Numbered from the stretch's first letter, positions 45,992 through 59,465 are shown. The stretch is DNA of 64,000 bases from Garcia nutans (GCA_947685225.1 CANTUV010000008.1:44141501-44205500); one strand, 5' to 3'. Made by a program: numbers and translations. Notes: generated by a model not told the origin, from the sequence alone.

Positions 45992-46924
45992 CTGACCTAA
46001 AACACGAATTAAGGATCCAATTTTCATATTTTATAACCTAGAGCCGACTTTTAAAGCAAGGAGAAGAGTTTTGGAGCTGAGATTGAAGGTGAAGATATAA
46101 TCTAAACAAAATCTAAACCAAGATTCAAGGATTCAAGTGAAGAAATACGAATTATTCGCAATGGATTGTTTGGATTCTTTTTCTTATTTCTCTTGTTCTG
46201 GTTTTCTAATTTTGAACATGAACTAACTCATTTTTTTATCTGGATATTGATGAACCCTAGTTTTATTGTATGGATTGAATAATTTTATTTAATTAAATCA
46301 TTTGATTAAGTTGTTTTATTCTTATGATGCTTAATGATTTATTTCCAATTGATAATAGCATGCTTATTGATTGGTTACAATTTTCATATTACTGACTTGA
46401 GAAAGCTAGGTATGAATTGAATACTCATAAGGATTGAGGATTGATTGGAGTACTAGAGATAGACTTACAAGATCCTTTGGTTTATAATTCCTTATTCTTA
46501 ATGCAAGATCTATTTAATTATGTTTGAGAAGAGATTCCAGCATTCTACTTAGTGATTAGGGATTAATTCACTTGAGAAAGGTTTTAGTCTAATTTAGAGG
46601 AATACCAATCCAACTCTATTATTTGGTTTAATTAAATGAATTTTCATAAATATAATTGTAGCTAGGGGGATTCAATATCTGGATATTATTCTCATCATCA
46701 ATCAATTCATTCAACACTCAATCTCTCTCTATTTTCAGTTATTAAGTTAATTATCTTTAATTACAAAACTTCACAAAACTATCAATTTGCTAAACAACGG
46801 TTAAAATTTGCACTAGTACTTGGCCTTGTCCTCAGTGGAACGATAACTCACTCACTACTATATTACTTGAGCGACCCGTGCACTTGCGGTATTGCAATAG
46901 CATAGGTTCCTGCCATTAAGTTTT

Positions 46925-46942
46925 TGGAGCCGCTGCCCGGGA
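46925..46942 (+). other. Primer binding site of element H (degenerate tRNA-Asp type)
   Basis: TGGAGCCGCTGCCCGGGA, three mismatches to the usual TGGCGCCGTTGCCGGGGA. Confidence 0.75.
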
Positions 46943-47198
46943 CAACGGTTTTCAATATTAGTAATATAATTAAGACTGTTGATTTAGTTTTTATTTTATT
47001 TTGTTTTAACATAAGTTCTTGCTTTTTGACTGACATTCTAGGTACTTCTTCCTGTTTATGACCCGAACTAGCTCTTCCTAATTTTTTGAATTAGATCAAG
47101 AGTTAGAAAGAACATTGAGAAGAAGGTGAAAGGAAAAAGAGTAAACAGTTCTGGCAGAGACGAAACTGAACTTTGAAGATCTCATCGTAGAAGAAGAA

Positions 47199-48690
47199 AT
47201 GGAAGAAAATCAGCCAAGAACAATGCAAGAGTTTGCTAGGCCTACTCTTAATGGGACTGAATCAAGTATACAAAGACCAGTGATTGCTGCCAATATATTC
47301 GAGAAAAAGACAAATGTCATTCAAATGGTGCAGCAGACTTGTCAGTTTGATGGATTTCCGGACGAAGATCCTAATGCACACATTAAAACATTTCTAGAAA
47401 TATGTGACACATTCAAGATATATAATGTCTCTGAAGATGTAATTAGGTTGAGGTTATTTCCATTCACTCTCAGAGATAGACCAAAGAAGTGGCTGAAGTC
47501 TTTCCCTCCTAACACTTTCACTACATGGGGTCAACTAGCAAAAAAATTCTTAGAGAAGTATTTTCCACCGTCCAAGACTGCTAAATTGAGGAATGATATT
47601 TCCTCTTTTCTTTAGCTAGATGGTAAAACCCTGTATGATGTTTGGGAAAGATTTAAGGATTTATTGAGAAGATGTCCTCACCATGGGCTTCCACTGTGGC
47701 TTTAGATCCAAACTTTCTACAATGGATTGAGTTACTCAAGTAAGCAGTCCATCAATGCAGCCGGCGGAGGTACCATAAAGAATAAAACACCTGAAGAAGC
47801 AAGGGATTTGATCGAAGACATGGCCCTTACAAATTATTAGTGGCAAACCCCAAGGGAACAAGGAAGATTAAGGGCTGCTAGTTCACATCAATTGGATCCC
47901 GCAGTTGCTCTGTTAGCACAGTTGGAAGCAATGAACAAAAAGATTGATTCTTTAGTTTCTTCTTCTTTGGGGAAAGTGATGCAGGTGATGTCCTGTGAAT
48001 GGTGTGGGGGTGGACATCAAAGTCAAGATTACCAAAGTGGTAACATGTTTGCTAGGCAAGAGCAAGTAGATTATGTTGGAAACATGCCAAGGCAACAGCA
48101 AAATAACCCTTACAGCAACACGTACAATCCGGGGGTGGAGAAATCATCCTAATTTCTCATGGAATAATCAGAATAATCCACGACCTCCCCCTGGATTCCA
48201 TCAGCCCCAACATCAACAAGCCGTCCCTCCAAGAAAGAGTAATTTGGAGGACATGATGAAGAAATTTATAACAGCTTCTGAAACTAGGTTCCAATCAACT
48301 GAAACCACCCTAAGAAATCAGCAAGCCTCTATTCATAATTTAGAGAATCAGGTAGGGCAAATTGCCAAGTTGCTCAGTGAGAGACCACAAGGAAGTTTGC
48401 CTATCAACACTGAGGCAAATCCTAAAGAGCAGCTTAAGGCAATTACAGTAAGGAGTGGAAATGAGATCAAGGGTAATGTGGATGAGAAAAAATGAGAATT
48501 GGCAGAGAAAAGGGCTGAAGTATAAGAAAATGAAAAAGAAGACGATCCTCCTGTCACTTCGGGAGAGAAAGCTACACTAGAAACTGAGAAAGAGAAGCAG
48601 CCACAAGATAGTAGCCCCATAATGAAGGAATACCAACCTAGAGTACCATATCCGGTGAGGTTGAACTAGGACAAGATTGATGCTCAGTTC
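47199..48690 (+). pseudogene. gag of element H
   Basis: Start ATG at 47199 (MEENQPRTMQEF). The capsid part has FDGFPDEDPNAHIKTFLEIC and RDRPKKWLKSFPPNTFTTW. A TAG replaces a Gln codon at 47613-47615, and similar TAGs lie near 47703 and 47838. 47892-48152 covers a degraded zinc knuckle (CEWCGGGHQSQDY, last Cys lost). A frameshift near 48135 moves to the frame 48073-48495, with NHPNFSWNNQNN, a coiled coil (QASIHNLENQVGQIAKLLSE) and Glu-rich sequence after the stop at 48493. Non-functional. Confidence 0.85.
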
Positions 48691-49632
48691 GGTAAGTTTC
48701 TTGAACTTTTTAAGCATTTGCACATTAACATCCCATTTGCTAAAGCTTTGTCACAGATGCCTAAATATGCTAAATTTTTGAAAGATATCCTTTCTAACAA
48801 AAGGAAACTTGAGGAAGTATCTTTAGTGCATTTATTTGAAAAGAGTTTGGCAATTTTACAAAGGAGGTTACCTAAGAAGTTAAAAGATCCAGGTAGTTTT
48901 ACCATTCCATGTTTGATAGGTAACCTTGAGGTTAAAAGTGCATTAGCTAATTTGGGGGCTAGCATAAGTGTTATGCCCTATAAAATGTTTAAAGAGTTAG
49001 GCATTGGTAAACCTAAACCAACACTTATGACCATCCAACTTGCTGATAAGTTAGTAGTCCACCCTCGTGGCCTTATAGAAGATGTGTTGGTAAAAATCGG
49101 GGATTTCATTTTCCCTAATGATTTTGTTGTCATTGATATCGGTGAGGATGCGGATGTTTCACTTATTCTTGGTAGGCCATTTTTAAATACAGCCCGAGCC
49201 CTTATCGATGTTCATGATGGCACCTTAACTTTGAGAGTGGGTGGTGAGAAAGTTATTTTTAGGATACATGATGCTATGAAACATTCACTTTCACTTGATG
49301 AGGCGGAATCATGCAATGATGTTATTGAGCATGAGACCGTAAATTGTGTTACTAACATTGTTTCCAAGGATCCCCTTGAGTTGTGTTTATTGCAGGAAAA
49401 TGTTGAGGATCAAGAAGCAATGGAGCAGCTTGCTTTTCTAGAAGCAAGCAAATTGCTCAAATGCAGGGCATATGAGACTATTGAAATGCCAAAGGAAGAA
49501 AAGCCAAAACCATCGGTGATTGATCCACACAACTTGGAACTAAAGCCCCTTCCAGATCACCTTGAGTACGGATTTCTAGTGGAGAAGAAGAAATTACCAA
49601 TAATTCTGAGTTCCCACCTATCTTCTAAGTAG
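48670..49632 (+). pseudogene. Protease region of element H
   Basis: A 304-residue open frame from 48718. It covers the pre-protease (LHINIPFAKALSQMPKYAKF) and the retropepsin (about 48900-49260: LANLGASISVMP, then LGRPFLNTARALIDVHDG). This is the Athila-type protease. The catalytic motif DLGAS is NLGAS (AAT, 48949-48951), so the active-site Asp is gone. The frame ends at TAG 49630-49632, where RT reading continues; the stop stands in for a Gln codon. Confidence 0.85.
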
Positions 49633-49873
49633 AAGGAAAAGCTTATCATATTGTTGCAAAAACATAAGAAAGTGATAGCTTGGAAGATAGCAGACATCAG
49701 GGGTATCAGTCCATCCTATTGCACTCACAAGATACTGATGGAGGATGAATTCAACCCAGTAGTGCAACCACAACGGAGACTGAACCCAAAGATGAAAGAT
49801 GTAGTGAAGTCTGAAGTGATAAAACTACTTGATGCAGGGATTATATATCCAATCTCGGATAGCTCTTGGGTGA
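49633..49873 (+). pseudogene. Start of RT of element H, before solo LTR I
   Basis: Reads KHKKVIAWKIADIRGISPSY, EFNPVVQPQRRLNPKM and VIKLLDAGIIYPISDSSWV, the start of a gypsy RT. It is interrupted at 49874 by the LTR. GGTGA (49869-49873) is the target duplication, repeated at 52340. The same frame resumes after it. Confidence 0.9.
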
Positions 49874-52339
49874 TGTAACACCCCCACATCCAATACACGT
49901 ACTCCACAACACCACAATGTAGCATATGTGCACCGAACATGGGAATGTTACGGTTTTTCGTCAACATTCAAATCATTTTAAAATATACCATCACCTTTCT
50001 CATTATGCATTTTAGAAAATAAGTAATTAGCTTGTAATACAAAACAAAATAGATATATAAATACATTTAGTTAATACGCAGCGGAATTTGTAAAATAGAT
50101 TTACATATATAAAAACATTTAAATCCATATTTACAAATATACATATATTCACATTATAAACAATACTTTACAAAATATTAAAAGAGTTATACATGATTGG
50201 CAAATCTGCTCTGATCTTTAAGTTCCCAAAATCAACTCTTCAACGTCTACTCTCACTTGATCTCGAAGAACTCTCGGGTTCAACTCTATCAACTCTATAA
50301 CCTGTGCGATTAAACACTATCGCGCTAAGCCAAGGGCTTAGTAAGACAAATCATGCTAATGTCATGCTTTAGTGCAATGCAATGTCAATTCTCAATCCAT
50401 ATTATACATGTAACATTATATATGCAAAGCTAACAACATACCTTTACATTTCATAATTCAACATATGTAGACATATCACATTTCAACATCTTTTCATATA
50501 CCTCGTTAGTTACTCATTAAACCATTCATAAACAACACTAAACAAAGACAAGCATGGGCCCAAGACACACTAATATGCCATTCAATTTTCAGAGTTAATG
50601 CTTTGGTTTTGTTATCACATTTATCAATATCATAATCCCAACTAGGCTTCAAGGATTAGGTTCAACCAAGCTTCAAGGGGAGCAAAGCATGCTAAGCTTC
50701 AACCCAACTTAGCTTCAAGAACCAACCCAACCTAGCTTCAAGGGTTGTAACATCTCAATTAGGCTTCAAGGATTCAATCCAACCTAACTTCAAGAGATTG
50801 TTACTCATATTAGGCATGCCACCAACAACAAACTCTGAAAATGGAATAACACATTAGCCACACAATTCATTTATATTTCATTCTCAATTCTCATCATCAA
50901 TTAGGCAAACATGCCATATATCTTTCAATTGGATCATCATAGCCAATCACAATGGCCTTGTCTCATATCATATCTTATTTGAATCATCATAGCATCTTTG
51001 ATATAACATTTCAATATACATTACTCATGAAACACATTACCATTCACAATGCATAACATAACATTGTTCAATCTCAACAATGCAATTAGGGCAAAGAACA
51101 ATTTATATCATTCATAGCTTTAGGATCTTCCACATCCATTTGATTAGGGCATTCTTTGTTTGAAGTATGTTTAAAATGTTTATGTTTAGGTTTAGGCACC
51201 AAAATACCTTTGAAGAACCAAAACCATGCAAAAGAACAAAGAATAGAAACAATAAGTAACTCATTTGAGGGACACGGGCAGCACACTTGAGGGACACGGC
51301 CAAGCTTGTGGCCGTGTCTCTCAACTAAATTTTTGCAGTGACAAACACTAGCATGGGACACGGCCATGTCTCTCAAAAACCAATCCAACACACCCAAATT
51401 TCCTTGACTTGGCCGTGTCTCTCATTGCTTTTGGCCGTGTCACCCATGACTAATACCCTAACCAAAGCCAACACTCTTTCAATTTCATTTACATACTTTT
51501 TACATAACAACAATCTCATTCAAATGAACACAATCAATGACATAAACACATATTTCACATCTTCATCACAAGAATCACTTTAACAATATATTAACATTAC
51601 ATTTAAACACCAACCATCTCAAAACCCTAAACCAACATCCTTCCCCATCTTTCAAAATCAACATCCACCACTTCCAACAACAACACCTATTTAAACTCTT
51701 AATTTAAAACCAATTTTAACACTTGAACACACATCACAAACACATCCCATCATCAAATCCACAAACCCTAATTCACTTCAAAAGAATAGAAGAAATCAAA
51801 GAAAAGAACTTACCTTAGTTAAAAACTTCTTGAATCAACACTTGATCACTTAATCTTTCTTCAATTTGAGCTTAACTCTTCAAGATATTCTCTTTGCCTC
51901 TTGCTTTCCTTTTTCTATGGAGGAGCCGGCCAACAATGGAGAAGAAGAAATAAATAAAAAAAATTATGAAGAAGCAAAGTCAAATTTTACTTTTAATCTC
52001 CACCAAGAGTTTTTAACTAAACAATTACCAAAATACCCTTTTTCCATTTGTTCTAGCTTTCTTTTAACTTAAATGCCCATATATTTAATTCCACCCTCAC
52101 AAAATAAATATCTCTCTTCCATTGACTCTCCCTTTGACTTATGTAAATGTTAATTATACAAGCATATAAACAATATATACACTTCTCTCTACACCCTTTT
52201 TCTTTCCCAAAACACATATACATAACCATTCTCTTACCAATTTCTTTTCTTATCACATAACATATACATTCAATCCAATTTAAAACAACAACAACAATAA
52301 CATAATCAAAACTTCTAGGGCATACATGAGGATATTACA
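49874..52339 (-). mobile_element. Solo LTR I, Tekay chromovirus type, target duplication GGTGA
   Basis: A 2466-bp LTR reading on the minus strand from 52339 (TGTAATATCCTCATGTATG) to 49874 (GGGGGTGTTACA). GGTGA flanks it on both sides. It matches the LTR of element J (57824-60357) at both ends and in most of its length, but 50640-50810 carries a different module (GCTTCAAGG repeats). It has GACACGGCC palindromes at 51269-51450. No internal sequence remains. Confidence 0.9.
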
Positions 52340-54848
52340 GGTGAGCCCAGTCCAGGTAGTACCAAAGAAAGGAGGGATGACGGTGGTCCCTAATGAAAAT
52401 GATGAGCTGATTCCAACAGTTACTGGTTGGAGGGTTTGCATAGGCTATAGGAAATTGAATGATGCAACTAGGAAGGACCATTTTCTTTTGCCCTTCATCG
52501 ATCAAATGTTGGAGAGGTTATTCAGACACGAGTATTATTGATTTTTAAATGGGTTTTCAGGCTATTTTCAAATTCCTATTGCCCCGAAAGACCAAGAGAA
52601 AACTACATTCACCTGCCCATATGGGACATTCGCATATCGAAGAATGCGATTTGGGTTGTGCAATGCACCTGCGACTTTTCAGAGGTGCATGGTGGCAATC
52701 TTTGATGAACTTGTTGAGGATATTATGGAGGTGTTTAAGGATGATTTCTCGGTCTATGGCAGCTCATTTGACAGATGTTTGGAAAATCTTGAAAGAGTCT
52801 TAATGAGATGAGAGGAAACCAACTTAGTGCTTAATTGGGAAAAGTGTCATTTCATGGTTCAAGAGGGAAATGTGTTGGGACACAAAATTTCAAGCAAGGG
52901 CATTGAGGTGGATCGGGCTAAGGTAGACACCATTAAGAAGTTACCAACACCCACATCTATGAAGGCCATCAAAAGTTTTCTAGGACATGCGGGCTTTTAT
53001 CGGAGGTTCATATGAGATTTTTCTATGATAGCCTGTCCATTGACAAGACTCCTTGAGAAGGATGTAGATTTTGTTTTTGATGAGGAATGTTTGAGAGCAT
53101 TCACAACTCTTACGGAGAAATTGACCCATGCTCCAATCATGGTAGCTTCCAATTGGAATCTACCATTTGAACTAATGTACGATGCAAGTGACTTTGCAGT
53201 GGGAGCAGTCTTGGGTCAACACAAGGAGAAATACTTCCAGCCTATCTACTATGCAAGCAAGACCTTGAACACAGCTCAAGCTAATTACACAACTACAGAG
53301 AAAGTGCTGCTCGCTGTGGTTTTTGCTTTTGACAAGTTTAGATCATATATAATCTTGTCAAAAGTGATTGTTTATATAGACCATTCGGCTTTGAGGTACT
53401 TATTTGCAAAAATTGATGCTAAGCCTAGGCTAATCCGTTGGATTTTGTTGTTGTAGGAATTTTACTTGACGATTCAAGACAAGAAGGGAGCTGAAAATCT
53501 GGCAGCAAATCACCTTTCTCACTTAGAGAATCCAACCTTGGAGAGGTTTGAAGAAGGGGACATTGATGATCACTTCCCCAATGAGCAGTTGTATGCCATG
53601 GTAAGTGAGGTAAGTAATTTAAATTTTTTAACACCTTATTTTGCAGATTTTGCTAACTATTTAGCTGTTAGGGAACTTCCTAAGGACTTAACGTATCAAG
53701 AAAAGAAGAAATTCTTTTTCAATTTAAAGTACTATTTTTGGGAGGATCCCTTTTTGTTTAGATTATGTAAGGATCACATGATCCGACGTTGTGTGGCATG
53801 GCCCGAAACAATGAACATTCTTAATCAATGCCATTCTGGACCAGCTGGTGGTCATATGGAAGCCAATAGGACTGCTCAAAAGGGACTAGAATCAGGATTT
53901 TATTGGCCCACTTTGTTTAGGGATAGCTACGAATTTGTGAACCGCTGTGATCGTTGCCAAAGGACTGAAAACATTTCATTTCGTGATGAGATGCCCCAAA
54001 ATGGAATTTTAGTGTGTGAAGTCTTTGATGTATGGGGGATCAATTTTATGGGATCGTTTCCAAATTCCTTTGGTAACAAATATATTCTTGTAACTATAGA
54101 TTATGTCTCTAAATGGCCTGAAGCCCAAGCCTTGGCAACCAATGATGCTAGGGTAGTGATGAAGTTTTTGAAGAAGTTGTTCTCTCGATTTGGTACATCG
54201 AAAGCAATCATAAATGATAGGGGTACTCACTTTTGTAATGTTCAGCTTGAGAAAGTTTTTAAAAGATTAAGAGTTACACATAAGTTTGCTACTCCTTACT
54301 ATCCCCAAACTAGTGGCCAAGTTGAGAACACGAATAGGGAGATAAAAAGAATTCTAGAAAAAATTGTAGAGCGATCCCAAAAGGATTGATATGAGAAATT
54401 GGACAATGCACTATGGGCTTTTAGGACTGCATTTAAAACTCCTTTGGGTACTATGTGTTTTAGGCTGGTCTATGGAAAAGCTTGTCTTTTACCTGTAGAA
54501 ATTGAATATAATGCATATTGGGCTATTAAACAGATTAACCTTGATCTAGCTCGTGCAGGTGAAAGGAGAAAGTTGCAGGTAAATGAGTTGGATGAGTGGA
54601 GATTGCAAGCTTATGATAATGCAAGAATGTATAAGGAGCGTACCATGAGATGGCATGATGCTCGCATTAGGGAACAGAAAGAGTTTCAAGCGGGAGATCA
54701 AGTATTATCGTACAATTTGAGGCTTTGACTTTTTCCAGGTAAGTTAAAATCTAGATGGTCTGGTCCTTTTACTGTTAAGGAAGTTTTCCCCTGCAGAGTG
54801 GTTGAAATAACTCACCCGGAAAAAGGAGATTTTAAACTTAATGGGCAT
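52340..54848 (+). pseudogene. RT, RNase H and integrase of element H
   Basis: RT resumes with VSPVQVVPKKGGMTV and GWRVCIGYRKLNDATRKDHF. Its first catalytic Asp is Asn (FLNGFSGY, 52548-52550), and the YxDD box reads FKDD (52734-52745). A TGA is at 52539-52541 and further stops are near 52809 and 53014. RNase H (53085-53440) has [13 protein letters not shown]. The integrase zinc finger is HSGPAGGHMEANRTAQ...CDRCQ. The first core Asp is Asn (WGINFMG, 54042-54044); the later Asp (NDRGTHF) and Glu (QVENTNREIK) remain. TGA is at 54387-54389. The GPY-like tail is cut at 54851. Confidence 0.85.
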
Positions 54849-54851
54849 AGG

Positions 54852-56767
54852 TGTAGACCCTTAATTTTTGACCCAATCCGGTCCAATATATTTTAATGAG
54901 TCCAAAATAATTTTTTTGTGTTGTCTAATATATTTTAATTGGTGCAAAATAATTTTTGTTATCTTAATTAAATAATTTTTGCTTTATTATCTAATTTTTA
55001 TTAATAAAAATTAAAAATCAATAAATAAAAATAAAATAAAAATAAAAATCAGCGACAAAAAATCGTCGCCGAAAACCACCAGCGCGGGCTTGGCCCGCAG
55101 GCCTTTCCTCGCCCCTGCGGCAGCCAATTGAGGCAAATTATTTCGCCAGTGTAATTTTTCCTGCAGCAAATTTTTTCGCCAGAGCAATTTTTCCGCAGTA
55201 GTTTTTTTTTTGCCAGCGAAATTTTTCGACGCAAATTTTCTGAAACCTAATACAATTAGGTTTCGGTTTCCTTTTCTTATTTTATATTGTATGCCGTGAG
55301 TAATTAGGATTAGGAATGAAATTCTTCTATAAATAAGGGAGGCAGAAGGAGAGAAAATTAATCAGGAATTGGGACAGAAACTATGGAAAGTTCGAAACCG
55401 AAACTAAAGAGGAAAGCTGTGAAATCAAACTTTTGAGAGGAGAAGAAGCAAAAGCCATTAACAAACAATCAAAGGCAGCAACTGCCTTTGTTTTTGTTCA
55501 TCCAAGAAGAATTATTTTTTGGAGGAACCATCAAAAGGAGGTATGTATTAATTGTCATATTTTTTCACAGTAGCTTAATTCATGAAATTGTGTTCTTTTA
55601 ATTCAAAAATCCCAGAACCTAATCCCTTTTGTTCAAAGTTTAAAAATATTAAATCGTGGCTTTATTTTCCAAAAATTTAAAGCTATTAGTTTTATTTCTT
55701 CAAAACCCCAAAACTCTAATTTACTTTCCAAATTATCAAAACCATTAAATTATGTTCTGTTTCTTTTCAAAAAGCCCTAAAACATCTGTTCTATTTATAA
55801 AAACTTTAATTCGTTTGGTTTACTTTCATAAACTTCATAAAATTATCAATTGATTTACAAATTCTAAAAACTTAATTATAAAGAACACTAAACCCTAATT
55901 CTAGAGCACTAAACCCTAATTCAACTTTAGAATCAAAACAAGTGAACCCTAATTCCTTTAAAACCTAAATCTTATTTTTTTTAAGCCCTAATTCTTTAAA
56001 ACTTTAAAACCATATTTAGACACAGTAAGCTTAAATAACCTTATTCATTAACTGTAAATCACAAAATCTAAGTGTTTTAAAGTGTTCAAACCCTAATTTC
56101 ATGATTTTATATCACAAACACTAATTTGGTTAATCAAAGAACTTTACCAACATTTTAAATCATAAAAACTTTAATTTATTTTAATTCCCTAAAAATCACA
56201 GTAGCCTAAACTTCATAAATTCCAAAACCCTAAATACATGAAATAAAGAACCCTAAATGGAAATAGTAGTTATAATTTAGATATTATTTACCTTATTCCA
56301 TTCCATATTTGATTATGCTTTGATTTATTTTATATGCTTTAATTTATTTAAGTTCAATACTTGGTTTATTTAATTTATCATGGATGAATGTTTACTTTTT
56401 ATTGATGTTTAATACCTTTGATGAATGATTTACTTATGATGAATGATTATTTACTTTTATCAATTTATTTAGATTTCCAAATGTTGTAAGAGGTATGTTT
56501 CCACTTGGTGGGTACCTCATTAGTTAAATATCATGTAATTTAAATTGCTTTTCTATTTTAGAACCAATGTAAAGGACATGTTTCTACCTTTTGGTGGGTG
56601 TCCTATTTATGCATGTGATGTAAGGACATGTTTCCATCTTCGGATGGGTGTCCATTTATTTATTTTGCTTGGACCTTGCTTTGATTTTAATATATTGATG
56701 CTTTCATTTAATTATTGTGTGTAATATGGATAATGTTGTTATATTTAAGAATTTTATTAAGACCTGT
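54852..56767 (+). repeat. LTR K, family 1, 3'-truncated
   Basis: Start TGTAGACCCTTAATTTTT; GC-rich block about 55060-55230; TATA box 55328; AAACCCTAA-rich part; stem-loops about 56485-56655. It stops at AAGACCTGT, about 320 bp before the expected end, at the junction with L. Inserted in element H after ATAGG. Confidence 0.85.
55328..55335 (+). promoter_or_regulatory. TATA box in LTR K
   Basis: TATAAATA downstream of the GC-rich block. Confidence 0.6.
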
Positions 56768-57823
56768 TGTGAGCGGAGATTTTCGCCCCCACTCCCGGTG
56801 GAATAGTTCTTGCGACATCGGCACTGTTTAGGCTCGGGGTCTTAGAGAATACGGACCTAAGTCCGGAGAAAATGGAGTCGCCACCCGGATGGGCCGGGAA
56901 AAAAAAAAGGGGTGGATGACTCGATTCCTAAGGAATCCCCAACCCCCTAATGGGTTTGGAAAGTTGGGTACGTGTGGGGAAGGTGAGAAATGGCCCAGCA
57001 CCCCCACAACGCCCGGTTCATTGGAACCGGCCTCCTTTACAGGTCTTAATATTATAAAATTCTTAAATATAATAACATTATCCATATTACACAAAATAAT
57101 TAGAAGAAAGCATCAATATATTAAAATCAAAGCAATGTCCAAACAAAGCAAATAAATGGACACCCATCTTATTGGCATTAATCTAGATCTTGATTGGGAC
57201 AGTCTTTATTTCTTTTCATCTTTTCCCTTTTCTTTCTCTTTATTTTTCTTATTCTTCCCTTTTCTTTGTGCATTTTATCATTTTATCCTTCTTCCTTGTA
57301 AGACTGTCAAGTACAGAACTTTCAAGAACTGGATGGTCTTTCTCCTTTTTCTCTTATTTTGATTGAATCTTTGGTTGGGTTGGACCAATTCAAGTTAAAC
57401 TGTCCTTATCAATTAAATGGAAGCCTTTTGCTACTTTAGGTAAAAGAGAACTCAGTTGGATTTCTCAACCATTTTGGGTTTTCTTCTTCTTTTTTTTCTT
57501 TTCTTTTTCTTTATTTTGTCTTTTTTCTTCTCTTTTTTCCTTTTTCTTTTCTTTTCTTTTCCTTTCTTTTTCTTTCTTTTTTTTTGGTTCTAGCTCAAAC
57601 AGAGTTGTCCTGTTCATACCAACTTGGATTTCCAATAATGGATGAGTGGAGTGGTATAAATCTCCTTTAACAGGGATAAATCATTTGTTACTCTGATGCT
57701 ATCTTGATAGATTGGAGATATTAGGTGAACTTCAACTACCCTTATGATCTTGATAACATCAACTATCCTTACAGTCTTGGTTATGTATTCCATTCTTTGA
57801 TCTTCTTGCCTCTTCACTTTAGT
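56768..57823 (-). mobile_element. Deleted minus-strand Tat-type remnant L
   Basis: The end of a family 1 LTR (57168-56768, terminal CCGCTCACA) is joined directly at about 57168 to internal sequence like 11500-12110 of element B, including the pyrimidine tract at 57480-57590. A deletion of the array, PPT and most of the LTR explains this. The right end is cut by element J at 57824. Confidence 0.75.
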
Positions 57824-59227
57824 TGTAACACCCCCACATTCAGTACACACATCCTACAACACCACAATGTAGCATATGTGCACCGAACATAGGAGTGCTA
57901 CGGCTTTTCATCAACATTCAAAACATTTTTATATAATACCATCATCTTTCTCAATATACATTATAGATATATAAATACATTTAAGTAGTACATAGCGGAA
58001 GTTATAAAATATTTACACATATGAAAACATTTGAGTACATATTTATCATTACATATATATTTACAATATAAACAAAATCTTTACAAAATATAAAAGAGTT
58101 ATACATGATTGGCAAATCTCCTCTGATCTTTAAGTTCCCAAAATCAACTCTTCAATGTCTACTCTCACTCGGTCTAGAAGAGCTCTCGGGTTCAACTCTA
58201 TTACCTGCGCGATTAAACACTATCGCGCTAAGCCAAGGGCTTAGTAAGACAATTCATGCTAATGTTATGCTTTAGTGCAATGCAATGTTTCATATATGTA
58301 TTAACAAATCAACATCAATGATACACACTCAATCAATAAAGATCATAATCAACACACAATATTCCGTGAATAGTCCATTTCATCATTTAAGTAATATTAA
58401 CATTTCATTACATTAGAACATCATTTATGATATACATAAAACCTAGACACCTATGGGCCCATCAAGTATTTAATACGATTTTCAGAATTCAGAGTTACTG
58501 CTTTGGTTCATAAACACCATTATCAAGCCCGTAGGCAACATATACATATATATTTATCTCTATCCATGGATAGCGTAACAGACCCGGTCTCTTGGATCAT
58601 CAACTCATCTAACTCGAGGATATCCTCAACCCGGCAAGACTGTTACAAATCAAATATCTCATAATATCAATTATCATAGTGTAACAGACCCAGTCTCTTG
58701 GACCTCAATTCAACTCAATTTGAAGAGATCCTCAACCCGGCAAGACTGTTACCTTTCATTAAATAGGCATGCCTCCAAAAACCAGAACTCTGAAATTGAA
58801 TATCATATTAAGCATACACTTATTTCATTATTCTCTTTATCAAACTCTTTCTCAATCTTTCTCATCAATTAGGCAAACATGCCATACATCATTCAATTAT
58901 ATCATCATAGCCAATCACAATGGCTTTACATCACATTTCATATTTTGCATATAGCATCTCAACATACATTATACATAACACACATTATCATTTACAAGAT
59001 TCACATTACATATAACATACCATTGTTCAATCTCAACAATGCAATTAGGGCAAAGAACAATCTACATCATTCATATTTTTAAGATCTTCCACATCCATTT
59101 GATTAGGGCATTCTTTGTTTGAAGTATGTTTAAAGTGTTTATGTTTAGGTTTAGGGACTAACCCACCTTTGAAGAACCAAAACAATACAATTAGAACAAA
59201 GAAATAAAACCCTAACCAACACATTTG

Positions 59228-59465
59228 AGGGACATGGGCAGCCCACTTGAGGGACACGGCCAAGCTTGTGGCCGTGTCACTCAAACCAATTGGACAGTAA
59301 GCAACACGGGCAAGGGACACGGCCAAGCTTGTGACCGTGTCTCCCAAAACCAAAATCCAGTAGTGATCACGGCTAAGGGACACGGCCGTGTCTCTCAAAA
59401 ACTCAACCAACACGCCCAAATTTCCTTGGCTTGGCCGTGTCTCTCCTTTCCTTTGGCCGTGTCAC
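59228..59465 (-). repeat. Palindrome cluster GGGACACGGCC...GGCCGTGTC in LTR J
   Basis: Several inverted repeats, e.g. GACACGGCCAAGCTTGTGG followed by CCGTGTC. The same core occurs in solo LTR I (51269-51450) and in the unrelated LTR G (43601-44102). Confidence 0.85.

Larger units (their letters stand above)
45560..46915 (+). repeat. 5' LTR of element H
   Basis: A 1356-bp LTR, start TGATAAGTGCACAATTGATG and end GGTTCCTGCCA. It has a 62-bp repeat array, then TATAAAAG, then an AT-rich transcribed part. The 3' boundary rests on the PBS about ten bases further on. Confidence 0.75.
45560..54851 (+). mobile_element. Athila-like element H, 3'-truncated
   Basis: 5' LTR (45560-46915), tRNA-Asp-like PBS, gag, protease, RT, RNase H and integrase in the usual gypsy order. 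It is interrupted by solo LTR I in RT and cut off after integrase by LTR K. It inserted into M; the left flank is GTAAC (45555-45559). No 3' LTR is in the window. Decay is heavy in every enzyme. Confidence 0.85.
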
